A stretch of 57,262 nucleotides of DNA from Paludibacteraceae bacterium. GTDB lineage: Bacteria > Bacteroidota > Bacteroidia > Bacteroidales > Paludibacteraceae. Position 1 is the first letter of the stretch. Each line of letters opens with the position of its first letter. Positions 44,663-54,062 of this stretch are shown piece after piece. The DNA lies in NCBI GenBank assembly GCA_024401555.1, contig JAKSKV010000018.1, positions 1 to 57,262 of the forward strand. Direction: 5' to 3'. A program made the position numbers and the translations under genes. The notes below the pieces were generated by a model. The model saw only the letters and a list, made by a program, of their open reading frames with translations, searched no databases and was not told the DNA's origin.

Positions 44663-47284
44663 TTATTTGATGATCAAATGTTGCGTCATTGTATCATCTG
44701 ATGTCACCACTTGAACTATGTAAAGTCCAGCAGAAGCCCCGTTTAAGGCGATTTCAGCCTCTTCTCCAGTAAAGGTGGAGGCATATACCATCTCGCCACT
44801 CATGGTGTAAACACGAAGTTGTTTTTCGCCTACCGCATCTCCGAAGCCCACGGTGAAATGGCCGGTGGATGGGTTAGGGTAGAGGGTAAAGGCAAGAGAT
44901 TCTATTTCGTTATCTGAGATCTCTGTTTGAGTAGGCACGTCGTTTCTGTAGTTATATAAATTATCAAAAACATCGTATGAATTACTTTTGTAGTTACAAC
45001 TGTTAACCGCCAGAGGAATCGCTTTGAATTCCGCACCTCTTTCCACACGGAATCCGTCACTCAAAATAATCTTATTCGTAGCAATGATTTCCGTGTATCC
45101 TGATCGACAAACTACATTGCCTTGCGCCAAAGTAGAGGTGACATGATTACCGACATAAACGGAGTTACCATTAATTTGCGTTTTGTCCGATGTGTAGGTG
45201 ATATTCTGTAGGTATTTGTCCGTTAACGAAATGAAAGGCACATATCCTGCTTTCGTGACACAGACGGTGTATGGGTAATCAATCGATTCAAACCTTACGT
45301 TTTTCTGATTGGCAAAGGTTTTGAATTTACTCATATCCATCGGATCTTCTCTGTTGACCAATGTTATTTGACAATTGTCGACGTTGGTGCTGACAAAAAC
45401 AGTATCTCCTTTCTGTGAAATGGTCGGATGGATACAGTCAGGTTCAAAAGCGTACATTCTCATACTTGGATCTCCAAAGTAGTGATTCGCTAAGCGGGTG
45501 TGAATCTCATAACCTTCGTTCGTGTTAATTTTGTTGACCATAGAGAGTTCCATCATATCTGCGACGGAGTAATCTAATCCCGGCATCATCATTAATGCAT
45601 TAATATTCAACAAATAACGACCCATGTTTTTAGACCATCCAACATGAGTATTAGCTGTCATACCGACCGCACCGCCAAAACTATTTCTCAAAAAGGCAGT
45701 GGCCAAACATGTTTTATCAGTAAAATTACCCACATGGCATGCAGAACTGAAAATTACAGGAAGTAAATCTCCATTTTCAAGTGACAAGGCGGAAAGGTCC
45801 GAGAAATATGGCTTCCACCATCCAAGACTATCTCCATGTCCATTGTAAATTACATAAGATACGCCCTTTCTTATCGATTCCGATATGGAAGAAGATTTGC
45901 CTGACCACATTCCTTCGTTCTTTAGTTCATCAGGAATAGGGTTACCATTATTCAATAAATAAGGTTTTTCCGCAACCTCTTCTCTGGCATATACACGGTC
46001 AATTTCTCTTTTTCCTAAAACTAAATTGATGTCTCTAATCTGTTCGCTAACCTGAACGAAGTTGTACCCTTTTGTCTCTTGACCATCGGGCAAACTGTCA
46101 CTATCATAAGTGTCTTGGAAATAAGCGCAATGCAAACCTCTTTCATAGAAATCAGATGAAACAGGTGGTGTGGATTCGTACTTTCTGATTTTATCGAATA
46201 CTCCGCTTACAACATCTTCCTGATTACATGGAATACGACCTATGGAGAAATCTGGTACATAATTGATCGTGTCATTTAGACAAGCGTACATCTTGTCCGT
46301 AGGGATTACGATATCATTTGCAATCTCTCTCATTGCTTTTTTTTGGCAAGGAACAAGCAAACTGTCTCCAACAATAAGAAGATATTTGATATCTCCTATG
46401 TTTTGATAGAATTGAGAGATGCTATCTCTCACTGACTGCGTGGTCCAATGTTTGTTGGTCATAATGACACATTCATAACCCATCATGGTTTTCCAAGTCG
46501 CAAAGTCTCTTGTTACCTTCTCTAAATCCGGAACTGTTATAAAAATATATTTGTCTGGATCCGAATATTTCAAGGGTCTACCAGGTCTTTCATTAGGCAG
46601 TGGTGCATTATAGCGAGATACGAATTCCGCATTACTAACTAGTAACTTCACTTTGTCTAAGGTACTGGATTTGATGGTTGTCATGGCACTTCCATCTATG
46701 TGGAGACGATAGGTGATAGTTGAATAACATCTGACAGTCTGCTTGACAGGATTAAAGCAGACAGGATAGATGTTTACATTAACCAATGGGGCCCCTTGAT
46801 AGATCTTCTTTTCAACGATGGAAACGGTTGAATTTGGGAAGAAAGCATTGTTTTGATAGACATCAGACCGTTCGAAAGACTTTGCGTCCACTGTAGAGGA
46901 AACTGAAGTATTGCCAGCGGAAGGGGCTACGTCAATTCCTTCAAAATCCTGATAAGTACCATCTAATACCTCTATCTCTGAAATGGTGAGATTGGGAATG
47001 ACGAACACATCTGAATAGAAAGGTAGGGATGGGTTCCCCTTTTCGCTTAAATAGTAAGCATTATCCATTCCCAGATTAACACCCATAGCGGATGTACTCA
47101 ATGTAGCACCCTCAAAGGTATAGGTGACATCAATATATGAGAGTGTCTCCGTCACTGTCTTGGCAACTTTGAACTCTGCGGTCTCTGCGCTGATTCCTTT
47201 TGCGAATGAGAGGTATTGTACCTCCGCAAGAGCAGGTAGGAACATGGTAAGCGACAGCGCTAATGATATAACTAATTTTCGCAT
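44663..47284 (-). CDS. Gingipain-type C25 cysteine peptidase, T9SS-secreted
   Basis: 873 residues. The signal peptide ends at PALA. An N-terminal propeptide-like domain (to about residue 240) is followed by the C25 caspase-fold catalytic domain starting at YIFITVPDL. The catalytic pair is His483 (YNGHGDS) and Cys516 (SSACHVG); the 33-residue spacing equals that of RgpB (His211/Cys244). An Ig-like region follows, then a T9SS type A C-terminal domain (TLYPNPSTGHFTVGF, then GLYIVQVVTS). Probably surface-bound or secreted. Specificity cannot be deduced. It lies 34 bases after a coiled-coil tail-fibre-like gene and shares its transcript. Confidence 0.9.
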   Translation of the reverse strand: MRKLVISLALSLTMFLPALAEVQYLSFAKGISAETAEFKVAKTVTETLSYIDVTYTFEGATLSTSAMGVNLGMDNAYYLSEKGNPSLPFYSDVFVIPNLTISEIEVLDGTYQDFEGIDVAPSAGNTSVSSTVDAKSFERSDVYQNNAFFPNSTVSIVEKKIYQGAPLVNVNIYPVCFNPVKQTVRCYSTITYRLHIDGSAMTTIKSSTLDKVKLLVSNAEFVSRYNAPLPNERPGRPLKYSDPDKYIFITVPDLEKVTRDFATWKTMMGYECVIMTNKHWTTQSVRDSISQFYQNIGDIKYLLIVGDSLLVPCQKKAMREIANDIVIPTDKMYACLNDTINYVPDFSIGRIPCNQEDVVSGVFDKIRKYESTPPVSSDFYERGLHCAYFQDTYDSDSLPDGQETKGYNFVQVSEQIRDINLVLGKREIDRVYAREEVAEKPYLLNNGNPIPDELKNEGMWSGKSSSISESIRKGVSYVIYNGHGDSLGWWKPYFSDLSALSLENGDLLPVIFSSACHVGNFTDKTCLATAFLRNSFGGAVGMTANTHVGWSKNMGRYLLNINALMMMPGLDYSVADMMELSMVNKINTNEGYEIHTRLANHYFGDPSMRMYAFEPDCIHPTISQKGDTVFVSTNVDNCQITLVNREDPMDMSKFKTFANQKNVRFESIDYPYTVCVTKAGYVPFISLTDKYLQNITYTSDKTQINGNSVYVGNHVTSTLAQGNVVCRSGYTEIIATNKIILSDGFRVERGAEFKAIPLAVNSCNYKSNSYDVFDNLYNYRNDVPTQTEISDNEIESLAFTLYPNPSTGHFTVGFGDAVGEKQLRVYTMSGEMVYASTFTGEEAEIALNGASAGLYIVQVVTSDDTMTQHLIIK

Positions 47285-47318
47285 ACGATTTATTTTAGAT
47301 ATTATCTATATGAAAAAA

Positions 47319-48194
47319 TTATTTCTCCAAAGCTTCCACTTTTGCCTTCAACGCCTCATTCTCCTTTTGCAATTGGATCATGTGAAGGGTCAACTCCTCG
47401 ATCTTCTCCAAGAACAAGTTGCTCATCTCAGAAACGCTCATACCATTTTTTGCGATTTCAGCGGCGGATGGCACACCTGGAAGGTGTTTGTTGGCCTTCA
47501 CGTAGCTCTCCACTTCGTTCAATGACTTTAAGTTGTAGTTCTCCTCGAAAACATAGTCAGCGGCGTTGTTCAACTCCACCTTGACATCTTTGGCGTTCAA
47601 TTCGCCGACATTCATGTTGGAAGCGGTCACCTTGGTCACCTCGATTTCATCGTGACAAGTGATTTTTCCCGCAACTGTCATTCCATAGTTGAAATTACAG
47701 AAAGCATTGAAATTCAATAGCTGACCGTTCAACGACAAGGTTCCCAATATTTCTCCTCTTTTGGAGCTAAAGTTATATGCGCTGATCGATATGTCATCTG
47801 TGGTAGTTATTTGCAGATAGTCGCCTGCGCTATTACGGACGCGCAAATCACCATGCATTAAGGTTGGACCTGCAATACTAACGCCATAATTTTCATCAGC
47901 CGCGCATCGTAAACCAATATTGTTCATTTTATCTACCTGCAAGGCTATATTATTTTGATAGCCATGAAAAGTTAAACCACTGGCATAGAAATCAACCATG
48001 GCGTTACTACGGTATCCATTCGCTTTGATAGCGATTTCACCGTCCTTTTCCAAAGATTTTGTTACCTCCAAATTGGTTCTGTTGTTCAAACCATCGGTAT
48101 AGACTTGAACTCCTGATAGATGAGAATCTTGCGCGTTCACACACACTGCCATTGCAACACCCATGGTTGCAACCACGAATTTCTTTAATTCCAT
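47319..48194 (-). CDS. Tail-fibre-like secreted coiled-coil protein
   Basis: 291 residues with a signal peptide (cleavage near VNAQ). The middle is a beta-rich repeat region (IKANGYRSNAMVDFYASG, VSIAGPTLMHGDLRV). The C-terminus carries the Bacteroidota motif YVFEENYNLKSLNEVE, then HLPGVPSAAEI and a heptad coiled coil (LFLEKIEELTLHMIQLQKEN). This C-terminal module is common in phage-tail-fibre-like surface proteins of Bacteroidota and probably trimerises. No T9SS domain. First gene of a two-gene operon with the C25 peptidase. Confidence 0.78.
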   Translation of the reverse strand: MELKKFVVATMGVAMAVCVNAQDSHLSGVQVYTDGLNNRTNLEVTKSLEKDGEIAIKANGYRSNAMVDFYASGLTFHGYQNNIALQVDKMNNIGLRCAADENYGVSIAGPTLMHGDLRVRNSAGDYLQITTTDDISISAYNFSSKRGEILGTLSLNGQLLNFNAFCNFNYGMTVAGKITCHDEIEVTKVTASNMNVGELNAKDVKVELNNAADYVFEENYNLKSLNEVESYVKANKHLPGVPSAAEIAKNGMSVSEMSNLFLEKIEELTLHMIQLQKENEALKAKVEALEK

Positions 48195-48414
48195 TGTAAA
48201 TGAATTGATAAAGTTAATAAAATAAATAAATTAATAATATACACACTATGTACCCCATTCAATAGACATAAATACTGATAGCTATTGACAAGAAATAATG
48301 GTTTTCAACACAATTCAAGGCAAAAAGTGTGCCAAAGTGATGCGGACGGAGAGATTATTGGGATTTCATGTAACTTTTTGACCTATCGCAAAAGAATGGT
48401 AGATTTATGGTTGG

Positions 48415-48447
48415 GGGTTATAGAGGTCTTTTACGCCTCCATAACCC
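48415..48447. other. Strong hairpin beside the 48-residue membrane protein gene
   Basis: GGGTTATAGAGG (48415-48426) pairs with CCTCCATAACCC (48436-48447) with one mismatch, loop of nine bases. It starts 5 bases beyond the small gene's stop on minus. No T tract on either strand, so it may be a 3' stabiliser and not a terminator. Bases 48195-48410 upstream hold nothing else recognised. Confidence 0.5.
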
Positions 48448-48452
48448 ATCTG

Positions 48453-48599
48453 TTACGATCTTCGTTTGTCCCACCATCTCCAACATCGCCACACTATATA
48501 CCCCAATCCAATAGGTACACCAAAGATGGTTAATACATAAACTACGCACTTGAGCAAAATTCCCACATAGGGGAGTAAACTTTGTATGAATGAAATCAT
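48453..48599 (-). CDS. 48-residue single-helix membrane protein
   Basis: A short frame beginning MISFIQSLLPYVGILL, continuing through a hydrophobic helix to about residue 36, then a basic, tryptophan-rich tail (WRCWRWWDKRRS). The gene starts 29 bases after the AAA+ ATPase stop on the same strand and is followed by a strong hairpin. No known family. The hydrophobic core with an aromatic-basic tail fits a small inner-membrane protein with its tail in the cytoplasm. Coding status is inferred from composition, position and hairpin. Confidence 0.55.
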   Translation of the reverse strand: MISFIQSLLPYVGILLKCVVYVLTIFGVPIGLGYIVWRCWRWWDKRRS

Positions 48600-48627
48600 G
48601 ATTCTGTGAATATTAGTTTTTTACTTA

Positions 48628-50403
48628 TTAATGACATTTGCGAAAACCGACGGAGCTTCGTTGTTGTCGCTTGTCAAGGAGCTCCTCCTTGCAAAAATTC
48701 TCCAACAGTTCAAATGAGAGTTTCTCTCCGGAAAGAATATACTCAATGTTCTGTTTGCGCGCTATATTCTCGATTTGACCGCCGGAAAAATCGTAACCGT
48801 TGGCCAAACGTAGTGCGTCATCGGAAGAGAGATCCTCCAACATCGAATGCCAGATTTTCGCCTTCACATCCACTGTCGGCTTTTTGAACTCCACCTTAAA
48901 GAGGAAACGACGGTCAAAGGCACTGTCTAAATTGGAGGTGAGGTTTGTGGTCGCGATGAGGATTCCGTCCAAGTTCTCCATCTCCTGTAGGATAATATTT
49001 TGCATCGCATTGTCCATCTTATCCACAGAGTGTTCCGTATTCTCCGAGCGCTTATTGATCAAAGCATCCGCCTCGTTGAAGAGTAGGATAGGCATCATCT
49101 CGCACTGTTCGCAAGCCACTCGGTAACGATTGAATACCGCCTTGATATTCTTCTCGCTTTCACCGACATATTTATCACGCATACCAGCGATGTTCACCTC
49201 CATGATGTCGCGTCCTGTGAGACGGGCTAGTTGATAGGCTGTCTCCGTTTTCCCCGTACCGGGCGAACCATAGAATAGGCAAGAGAATCCCTTCCGCATT
49301 CCTTTCTCCTCCAAGCGCATCCTCACCGCTTTCAACTTCTCTTCGGTAAGCAGATCAGCCAATCGATTGATTTGTCGCTCTTCGTTGACGTTGTAATAAA
49401 GCTTTTTGGACTGAATGGTTTTATAGCTCTTCATGCGACGTGAGATGTTGGAAATCGGCAGGTTACTGGTGGTTGGCTTGAATTCAGCGAACAAGACCTC
49501 TTTGGCTCTCCTGGAAAGCACAAATTGATCGTTGATTGTCATTCCCTCTTCACACTTGGGTTCCACCCATCCATCCGTGATATAAGGATGACTTCCTTCC
49601 ACAAGCATCTTGCGAATTACCGAGTAGGAGAAATCTTCGTCCAAAAGTCGGTCGAGGTATTCGATCGTGATTCCTTCGTTTGGCGTATCTCCACACGAGG
49701 CGTAATCGGCCGCCATCAAAAGCATCAAGCTGCGTTCAGCCTCCAATTCACTCTCCAATACCTTTTGGCAAATGCGTAGTTGCGGATTGGCTTCACATGC
49801 GTCAAGCATCCACTTCATAGCCTTCTCGTTTTCCATTTGAATAGGACTCTCGCACTTTGACATGTAGAAGCCTAACTTCCTCATGAAGGTCAACTCATCC
49901 ATGCCTTCCAATATTTCAGGCTCAAACACACGGTTGTGGCTCAAGGCATTCATGACACCAGGCGCAAGTTTGTAGGTTTCCACGCCATCATCTTCCGAAT
50001 GGTTATATTTCACCACCGTAATCCATCTGCGCTTTACCAAACGCTCCATTTCGTCCATTTGGGCCATAATCGAGAGTCGTGAGGTGCCAAGATATCGGGA
50101 GAAATCCAGCCAACTCATGTTTTTCCCTAATTCCGACATAATGGAAATAAAGAGCACTTGCCACTTAGACATAGTCAATTTTTCGGTGAGAAATGCGAAA
50201 GCGGGTTCACACAAACGCCAGAATTCATCGGAAAGTTTCGCCCCTTTCGACTCCAACATCAGATAGTTGAGGGAGTTCACAATTGTCCAAGAATCAGGGA
50301 TGGCGGCATGTTCCTCCTCTGGTTCCTGCATAGGGAGTGAATCATCTTCATCAAAGTAGAATCCTTCAGTAAAATCACACAATGGAAAAGCTTTGTTACT
50401 CAT
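48628..50403 (-). CDS. AAA+ ATPase with N-terminal winged-helix-like region
   Basis: 591 residues. The N-terminal half is helical, with a winged-helix-like stretch (SWLDFSRYLGTSRLSIMAQM, near residue 100-120). The C-terminal AAA module has Walker A GSPGTGKT near residue 380, Walker B LLFNEAD near 442 with Asn in place of the usual Asp, sensor 1 IATTN and arginine finger region FDRRF. Residues after the module match the VCP-like C-lid. It is probably an ATP-dependent remodeller; the target is unknown. It is followed by a small membrane protein gene. TATATTTG at 50438-50445 is an exact -7 box 34 bases before the ATG. Confidence 0.83.
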   Translation of the reverse strand: MSNKAFPLCDFTEGFYFDEDDSLPMQEPEEEHAAIPDSWTIVNSLNYLMLESKGAKLSDEFWRLCEPAFAFLTEKLTMSKWQVLFISIMSELGKNMSWLDFSRYLGTSRLSIMAQMDEMERLVKRRWITVVKYNHSEDDGVETYKLAPGVMNALSHNRVFEPEILEGMDELTFMRKLGFYMSKCESPIQMENEKAMKWMLDACEANPQLRICQKVLESELEAERSLMLLMAADYASCGDTPNEGITIEYLDRLLDEDFSYSVIRKMLVEGSHPYITDGWVEPKCEEGMTINDQFVLSRRAKEVLFAEFKPTTSNLPISNISRRMKSYKTIQSKKLYYNVNEERQINRLADLLTEEKLKAVRMRLEEKGMRKGFSCLFYGSPGTGKTETAYQLARLTGRDIMEVNIAGMRDKYVGESEKNIKAVFNRYRVACEQCEMMPILLFNEADALINKRSENTEHSVDKMDNAMQNIILQEMENLDGILIATTNLTSNLDSAFDRRFLFKVEFKKPTVDVKAKIWHSMLEDLSSDDALRLANGYDFSGGQIENIARKQNIEYILSGEKLSFELLENFCKEELLDKRQQRSSVGFRKCH

Positions 50404-50955
50404 AATTAATCGTTATAGTTTTCATCATTAAACATCACAAATATAGCACACACCTATGCCGATTTAAGGCACAAGATCACACGAAACACTCTTGCCAAGC
50501 ATAGAAGGGGAGTGATATCGCAAGAGACGATTGAACTAAAAGACTTTAGTGGCAATCGTAGGACAAAACATCAATTGGTATTCTATAGGAATCCGCATCC
50601 TAAAACGGTCTACCCATCGATGATCATTCATTAAAGACATAAAAGAGATTATTTCCAAAACAAGATTAGACATGTAATTTTCGTATTTATAATGCAAATA
50701 TCGGCTATTTTTTGACTTCATCCAAATAACAATGGATTTTTTCTTGCATTATTTTATAAGCAAACGCTCCTGACTTTGGGGAAGTTCCATGATATTTCAA
50801 CACATATAAGGAATCCATCTGTTTCAAAACATAAAAAAGTAATAGAACCACCTCTTTGACGATGATCGTAACCGATATCTACGATACTCTTCCATAAGAG
50901 AAGGGGCTGCGCCAATTTGGAACAGCCCCTTCTCGTTTATGGCCTATGTGGTCGG
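50404..50955. other. 550-base region between AAA+ and CotH genes
   Basis: No gene I can support. On minus it holds an AAA+ -7 box (50438-50445), a 61-codon frame (50536-50721) of unconvincing composition, and a 37-codon frame with ATG at 50818 and TAG at 50705 that looks more protein-like (Lys-rich) but matches nothing I know. A strong hairpin at 50898-50934 follows the CotH gene stop. Confidence 0.6.
50898..50934 (-). terminator. Terminator-like hairpin of the CotH gene
   Basis: A perfect 12-bp stem GAGAAGGGGCTG/CAGCCCCTTCTC with a 13-base loop, 22 bases beyond the stop. The following T tract is short (TTATGG). Confidence 0.75.
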
Positions 50956-53900
50956 TTATTCCACCACGATTTTCCAGCATTTATCCACTATTTTCACCAA
51001 GTAAGCGCCTGGCAAGGATAGGACAGTCTGGTAATGGTCGGAATCGGGTTTTATGGTTGCGACACAATCACCCGAAAGGGCATAAAGCCGAACATTGCAC
51101 CCTTGGGCGTGCATAATGGTCAGGGTATTGCCTTGCACAAAGAGAGCTCTCTCGCATAGATCCGATGCAGATTCCTCCACTGGAGCGGTATTCTGACAGA
51201 GAACGCTTCCATTTGCGGAGAGTGGGGTGGCGGTCACCAACTCATTGCCCTCGTCATCCATACATTTGGAGAACAGCTGCATAGTAGCGGCGCCATCGGT
51301 TTCTCTACCATAAGATTCATCTGCTTGATGAGGAGCATACAATAGGCTGCTCAACTCAACCTCGCTATCGTGGTAATAGAGACGCAATGAAATCTTCTCC
51401 GACTCGGTGGCTCCCAACTTGAAGTTCAGGTGCAATGGACCTAATTCAGCCTTTTTATCGGCCCATAACAGTTTGTAACCACCTGCTGGCACAACGGTTT
51501 CGCTATGGCCGGAAGGAATGGTGCAGCGAAGAGCTTTTGTTTCGTTTTCAAGGATCATTCCAGCGAGATCGACCGCCTGGTCGCCACCATTGTAAAGTTC
51601 GATCCAGTCGGGTGCCTCCCCGTTTTCATCGAGGGTAGTCTCGTTGGATGCGCAAATTTCGTTCAGACATAGATGGTCTGGCAGTACGCAGTTTGGATCA
51701 TGCTCGAAGTAGATGGTCACCTTCCATTCGCCACTCTCCGCCTTGGAGGTTAATGTCTCTTCCAAATATTTGCTGCCATCCTCATTTTTGACAGCGACAT
51801 TGTTGATCTCCCAACGGGAAATCTTATATCCGTAAGGCACCTCCGGTTCCACTTTCAGGCGCTCGCCCGAAAAGGTCCAAGCGTTGTATTTCAACTCTTT
51901 GTGTAACCTTTTGTTGAGTAGGAAGGAGAAGTCAGGCGTTTCGTCGTTAGGGAAGACGGTTCTGACCTTAATAATGACGGTGTCGTCTCCCAGACCGAAC
52001 TCCTTTTTCAACTGCTCAACCACATATCCTTTTCTCTCCTTGGCGAACGTGCGCATTTTCTCAATCTCCAGGTCATACGAGTCTGGATTTCCTGGGCAAT
52101 CCAAGAAGCCGGAGCGCTTGATGGTGGCGCACATATCACGTTTGGTCATATTCCAGATAGAATCGAGCTTCGTGTCGATACGCTCGTCTGTAAATTGGTT
52201 CTCAAGACGGTCGAGGTATTGATCGAGGAATTTCCATCGGAAATCTTCGTTCTTAAGACAAGACTTGAGTAGTGTCCAACAAGGTTCCGTTCCCTTCTCG
52301 GAGGTGGCGAATTGGATCATATCCTTATCGACAGCCGTCGCCTTGGACAAGCCAAAATCGGTGTCATATACGATCCAACGGAATCTTCCACCATCGCGTT
52401 TCCGCCATATCTTCGTATTGTTGGAGACCCAATCCGTGTTGCCGACATATTGTTCAAGGATTTGATAATCGACGTATTCATCGACATCCATCATCTTCTC
52501 CATTTGATCGTAGAATTCCGCCTTGTCGTAATTTTTGCTGGCATAGTTGATCATCTCGTTATAGGCATCTTTGGTGCCAACTTCGATGTGGTATCCCGCG
52601 GAATTGACACTCAATAGGTCGATTTCCTCCTCATCCAAACCATAATTGTGGTAAAGGTAGTCTTCGTCGGTACGTTCCGTGAGGATCATCATACCGTAAT
52701 AGGTGCCGTTCAGGTAGAAAGAAACGGGTTGGGCCACCTGTTTGTCGAGGTTCATACCATCGGCAAGGTGTTGGATGAACATATCGCGCCAGCGAGGCAC
52801 CACATAAGAATAGCCGTTTCCACCGTTTCTCAACGCAAGGCTCTTCACCTTTTTGTATGAACGGCCAGCGAAGAAGGAGGAGTAGTTCATCTTGTTCTTT
52901 CCCGAACGCTTGTTGGCTTTGATCTTCAAGCTTTTCGCCACATGTATTCTGGTGCAACCACCATAGACACCGATCTCCACCTCTTGGTTGTCCACCACCT
53001 TTCCATCGAGAATATACTCAAAATTGGCGGAGCGTATCCAATCTTGTTGGAAGTTATAAGGAACTGCGTAACAACCCTTTGTGGAGCCATTCGTTCCTTT
53101 GACATACATACCGAGCATATCGCTGAAAAGATCCTCGTTATTCGCAGACAGGGAGACGATCGGCAACCGTTCACCCAATGCCTTGCAATCATTGAAATTT
53201 TCTTCAGGGAGGATAAAACTACCCGTGAGGATTTCGCTGAAAAGCATCTCCTCCTTATAGGCTCTCGCGCGTAAAACCGTTGTCTTTTCAATCGCTATCG
53301 GGCCATTGTAGAGGGTTCCCGTCTCTGGAGAGGGGGCGTCACCGTTTAATGTGTAATAGATCTTAGCACCTTCCGTCGCACAAGCCAACTCCACTATTTG
53401 GCTACCCTCATGCAACCCTGGCAATCCAGCTTTGAACAAAGGAGCGGCGACTCTGTTGGTGATGACCGTGACGAACGGATCGTTTTCTTTTCCTGGGGAG
53501 GGTGTCATGAATCCCGCCTCACAATAGGAGAGGTGGGGATATTGGCTAGGATAGGAGAGCGATATCTCCTGACCATCTTTCTCGAAATGGATCATACCCT
53601 CATCGGTGGAGAGTTTTTGTCCGACTCTTCCGACATAATTATGTTGAATTTTGGATGCGGAGCGGCTTCCAGTCTCGCTCTTACCAAAAAAGAGAAGTGA
53701 ATAACCGGTTGGCAAGATGTGGGTGGAATCCAAACGAACCTGCCAATTGAGTTCCCCCTCCTTGATGTTCTTAACTGTCCATCCCTTCAGATCGACACTT
53801 TCACCATCATTGTAAAATTCGACGAATCCATCGTAATTATATTGATCGCTGACGATGGTGGAAACATTGTTGGTCATGATCTCCGTGATCGAGATCTCCG

Positions 53901-53961
53901 CCTTTACACAGCCGATGGAAGCGAAGAGCAACGCACCCGTTATCCATTTATCTTTTTTCAT
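50956..53961 (-). CDS. CotH-kinase-like protein with two lamin-tail domains, T9SS-secreted
   Basis: 1001 residues. Order: signal peptide; lamin-tail domain (ISITEIMTNN, FVEFYNDGESVDLKGW); chitobiase C-terminal-like domain (IYYTLNGDAPS); CotH kinase domain with VYGGCTRIHVAKSLKIKA, LRNGGNGYSY and RWIVYDTDFGLS; a linker; second lamin-tail domain (LNEICASNETTLDENGEAPD, IELYNGGDQAVDLAG); T9SS-type C-terminus ending KIVDKCWKIVVE. The CotH fold belongs to the protein kinase-like superfamily; bacterial CotH of spores phosphorylates coat proteins. Secreted Bacteroidota members are common but their activity is unknown. Monocistronic. Confidence 0.88.
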   Translation of the reverse strand: MKKDKWITGALLFASIGCVKAEISITEIMTNNVSTIVSDQYNYDGFVEFYNDGESVDLKGWTVKNIKEGELNWQVRLDSTHILPTGYSLLFFGKSETGSRSASKIQHNYVGRVGQKLSTDEGMIHFEKDGQEISLSYPSQYPHLSYCEAGFMTPSPGKENDPFVTVITNRVAAPLFKAGLPGLHEGSQIVELACATEGAKIYYTLNGDAPSPETGTLYNGPIAIEKTTVLRARAYKEEMLFSEILTGSFILPEENFNDCKALGERLPIVSLSANNEDLFSDMLGMYVKGTNGSTKGCYAVPYNFQQDWIRSANFEYILDGKVVDNQEVEIGVYGGCTRIHVAKSLKIKANKRSGKNKMNYSSFFAGRSYKKVKSLALRNGGNGYSYVVPRWRDMFIQHLADGMNLDKQVAQPVSFYLNGTYYGMMILTERTDEDYLYHNYGLDEEEIDLLSVNSAGYHIEVGTKDAYNEMINYASKNYDKAEFYDQMEKMMDVDEYVDYQILEQYVGNTDWVSNNTKIWRKRDGGRFRWIVYDTDFGLSKATAVDKDMIQFATSEKGTEPCWTLLKSCLKNEDFRWKFLDQYLDRLENQFTDERIDTKLDSIWNMTKRDMCATIKRSGFLDCPGNPDSYDLEIEKMRTFAKERKGYVVEQLKKEFGLGDDTVIIKVRTVFPNDETPDFSFLLNKRLHKELKYNAWTFSGERLKVEPEVPYGYKISRWEINNVAVKNEDGSKYLEETLTSKAESGEWKVTIYFEHDPNCVLPDHLCLNEICASNETTLDENGEAPDWIELYNGGDQAVDLAGMILENETKALRCTIPSGHSETVVPAGGYKLLWADKKAELGPLHLNFKLGATESEKISLRLYYHDSEVELSSLLYAPHQADESYGRETDGAATMQLFSKCMDDEGNELVTATPLSANGSVLCQNTAPVEESASDLCERALFVQGNTLTIMHAQGCNVRLYALSGDCVATIKPDSDHYQTVLSLPGAYLVKIVDKCWKIVVE

Positions 53962-54017
53962 CTTTGTTTTAGCGTTAAAATATCAACCGCTAATATAAAA
54001 ATTATTATTTAAAATTC

Positions 54018-54025
54018 TATCTTTG
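54018..54025 (+). promoter_or_regulatory. Possible -7 box for the DUF6055 gene
   Basis: TATCTTTG, exact fit to TAnnTTTG, 37 bases before the ATG, in the 101-base divergent gap with the CotH gene. No TTTG at a good distance. Confidence 0.4.
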
Positions 54026-54062
54026 AAGGTAAATCAAACAACGCTTATCTAAGACTATTTTC

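Noticed and set aside
48285-48533. 82-codon plus-strand frame
   Set aside because: Poor composition, no family, and it runs antisense over the better-supported 48-residue gene and its hairpin.
50536-50721. 61-codon minus-strand frame
   Set aside because: No recognisable domain, odd composition and no clear promoter; kept only as a note in the intergenic entry.
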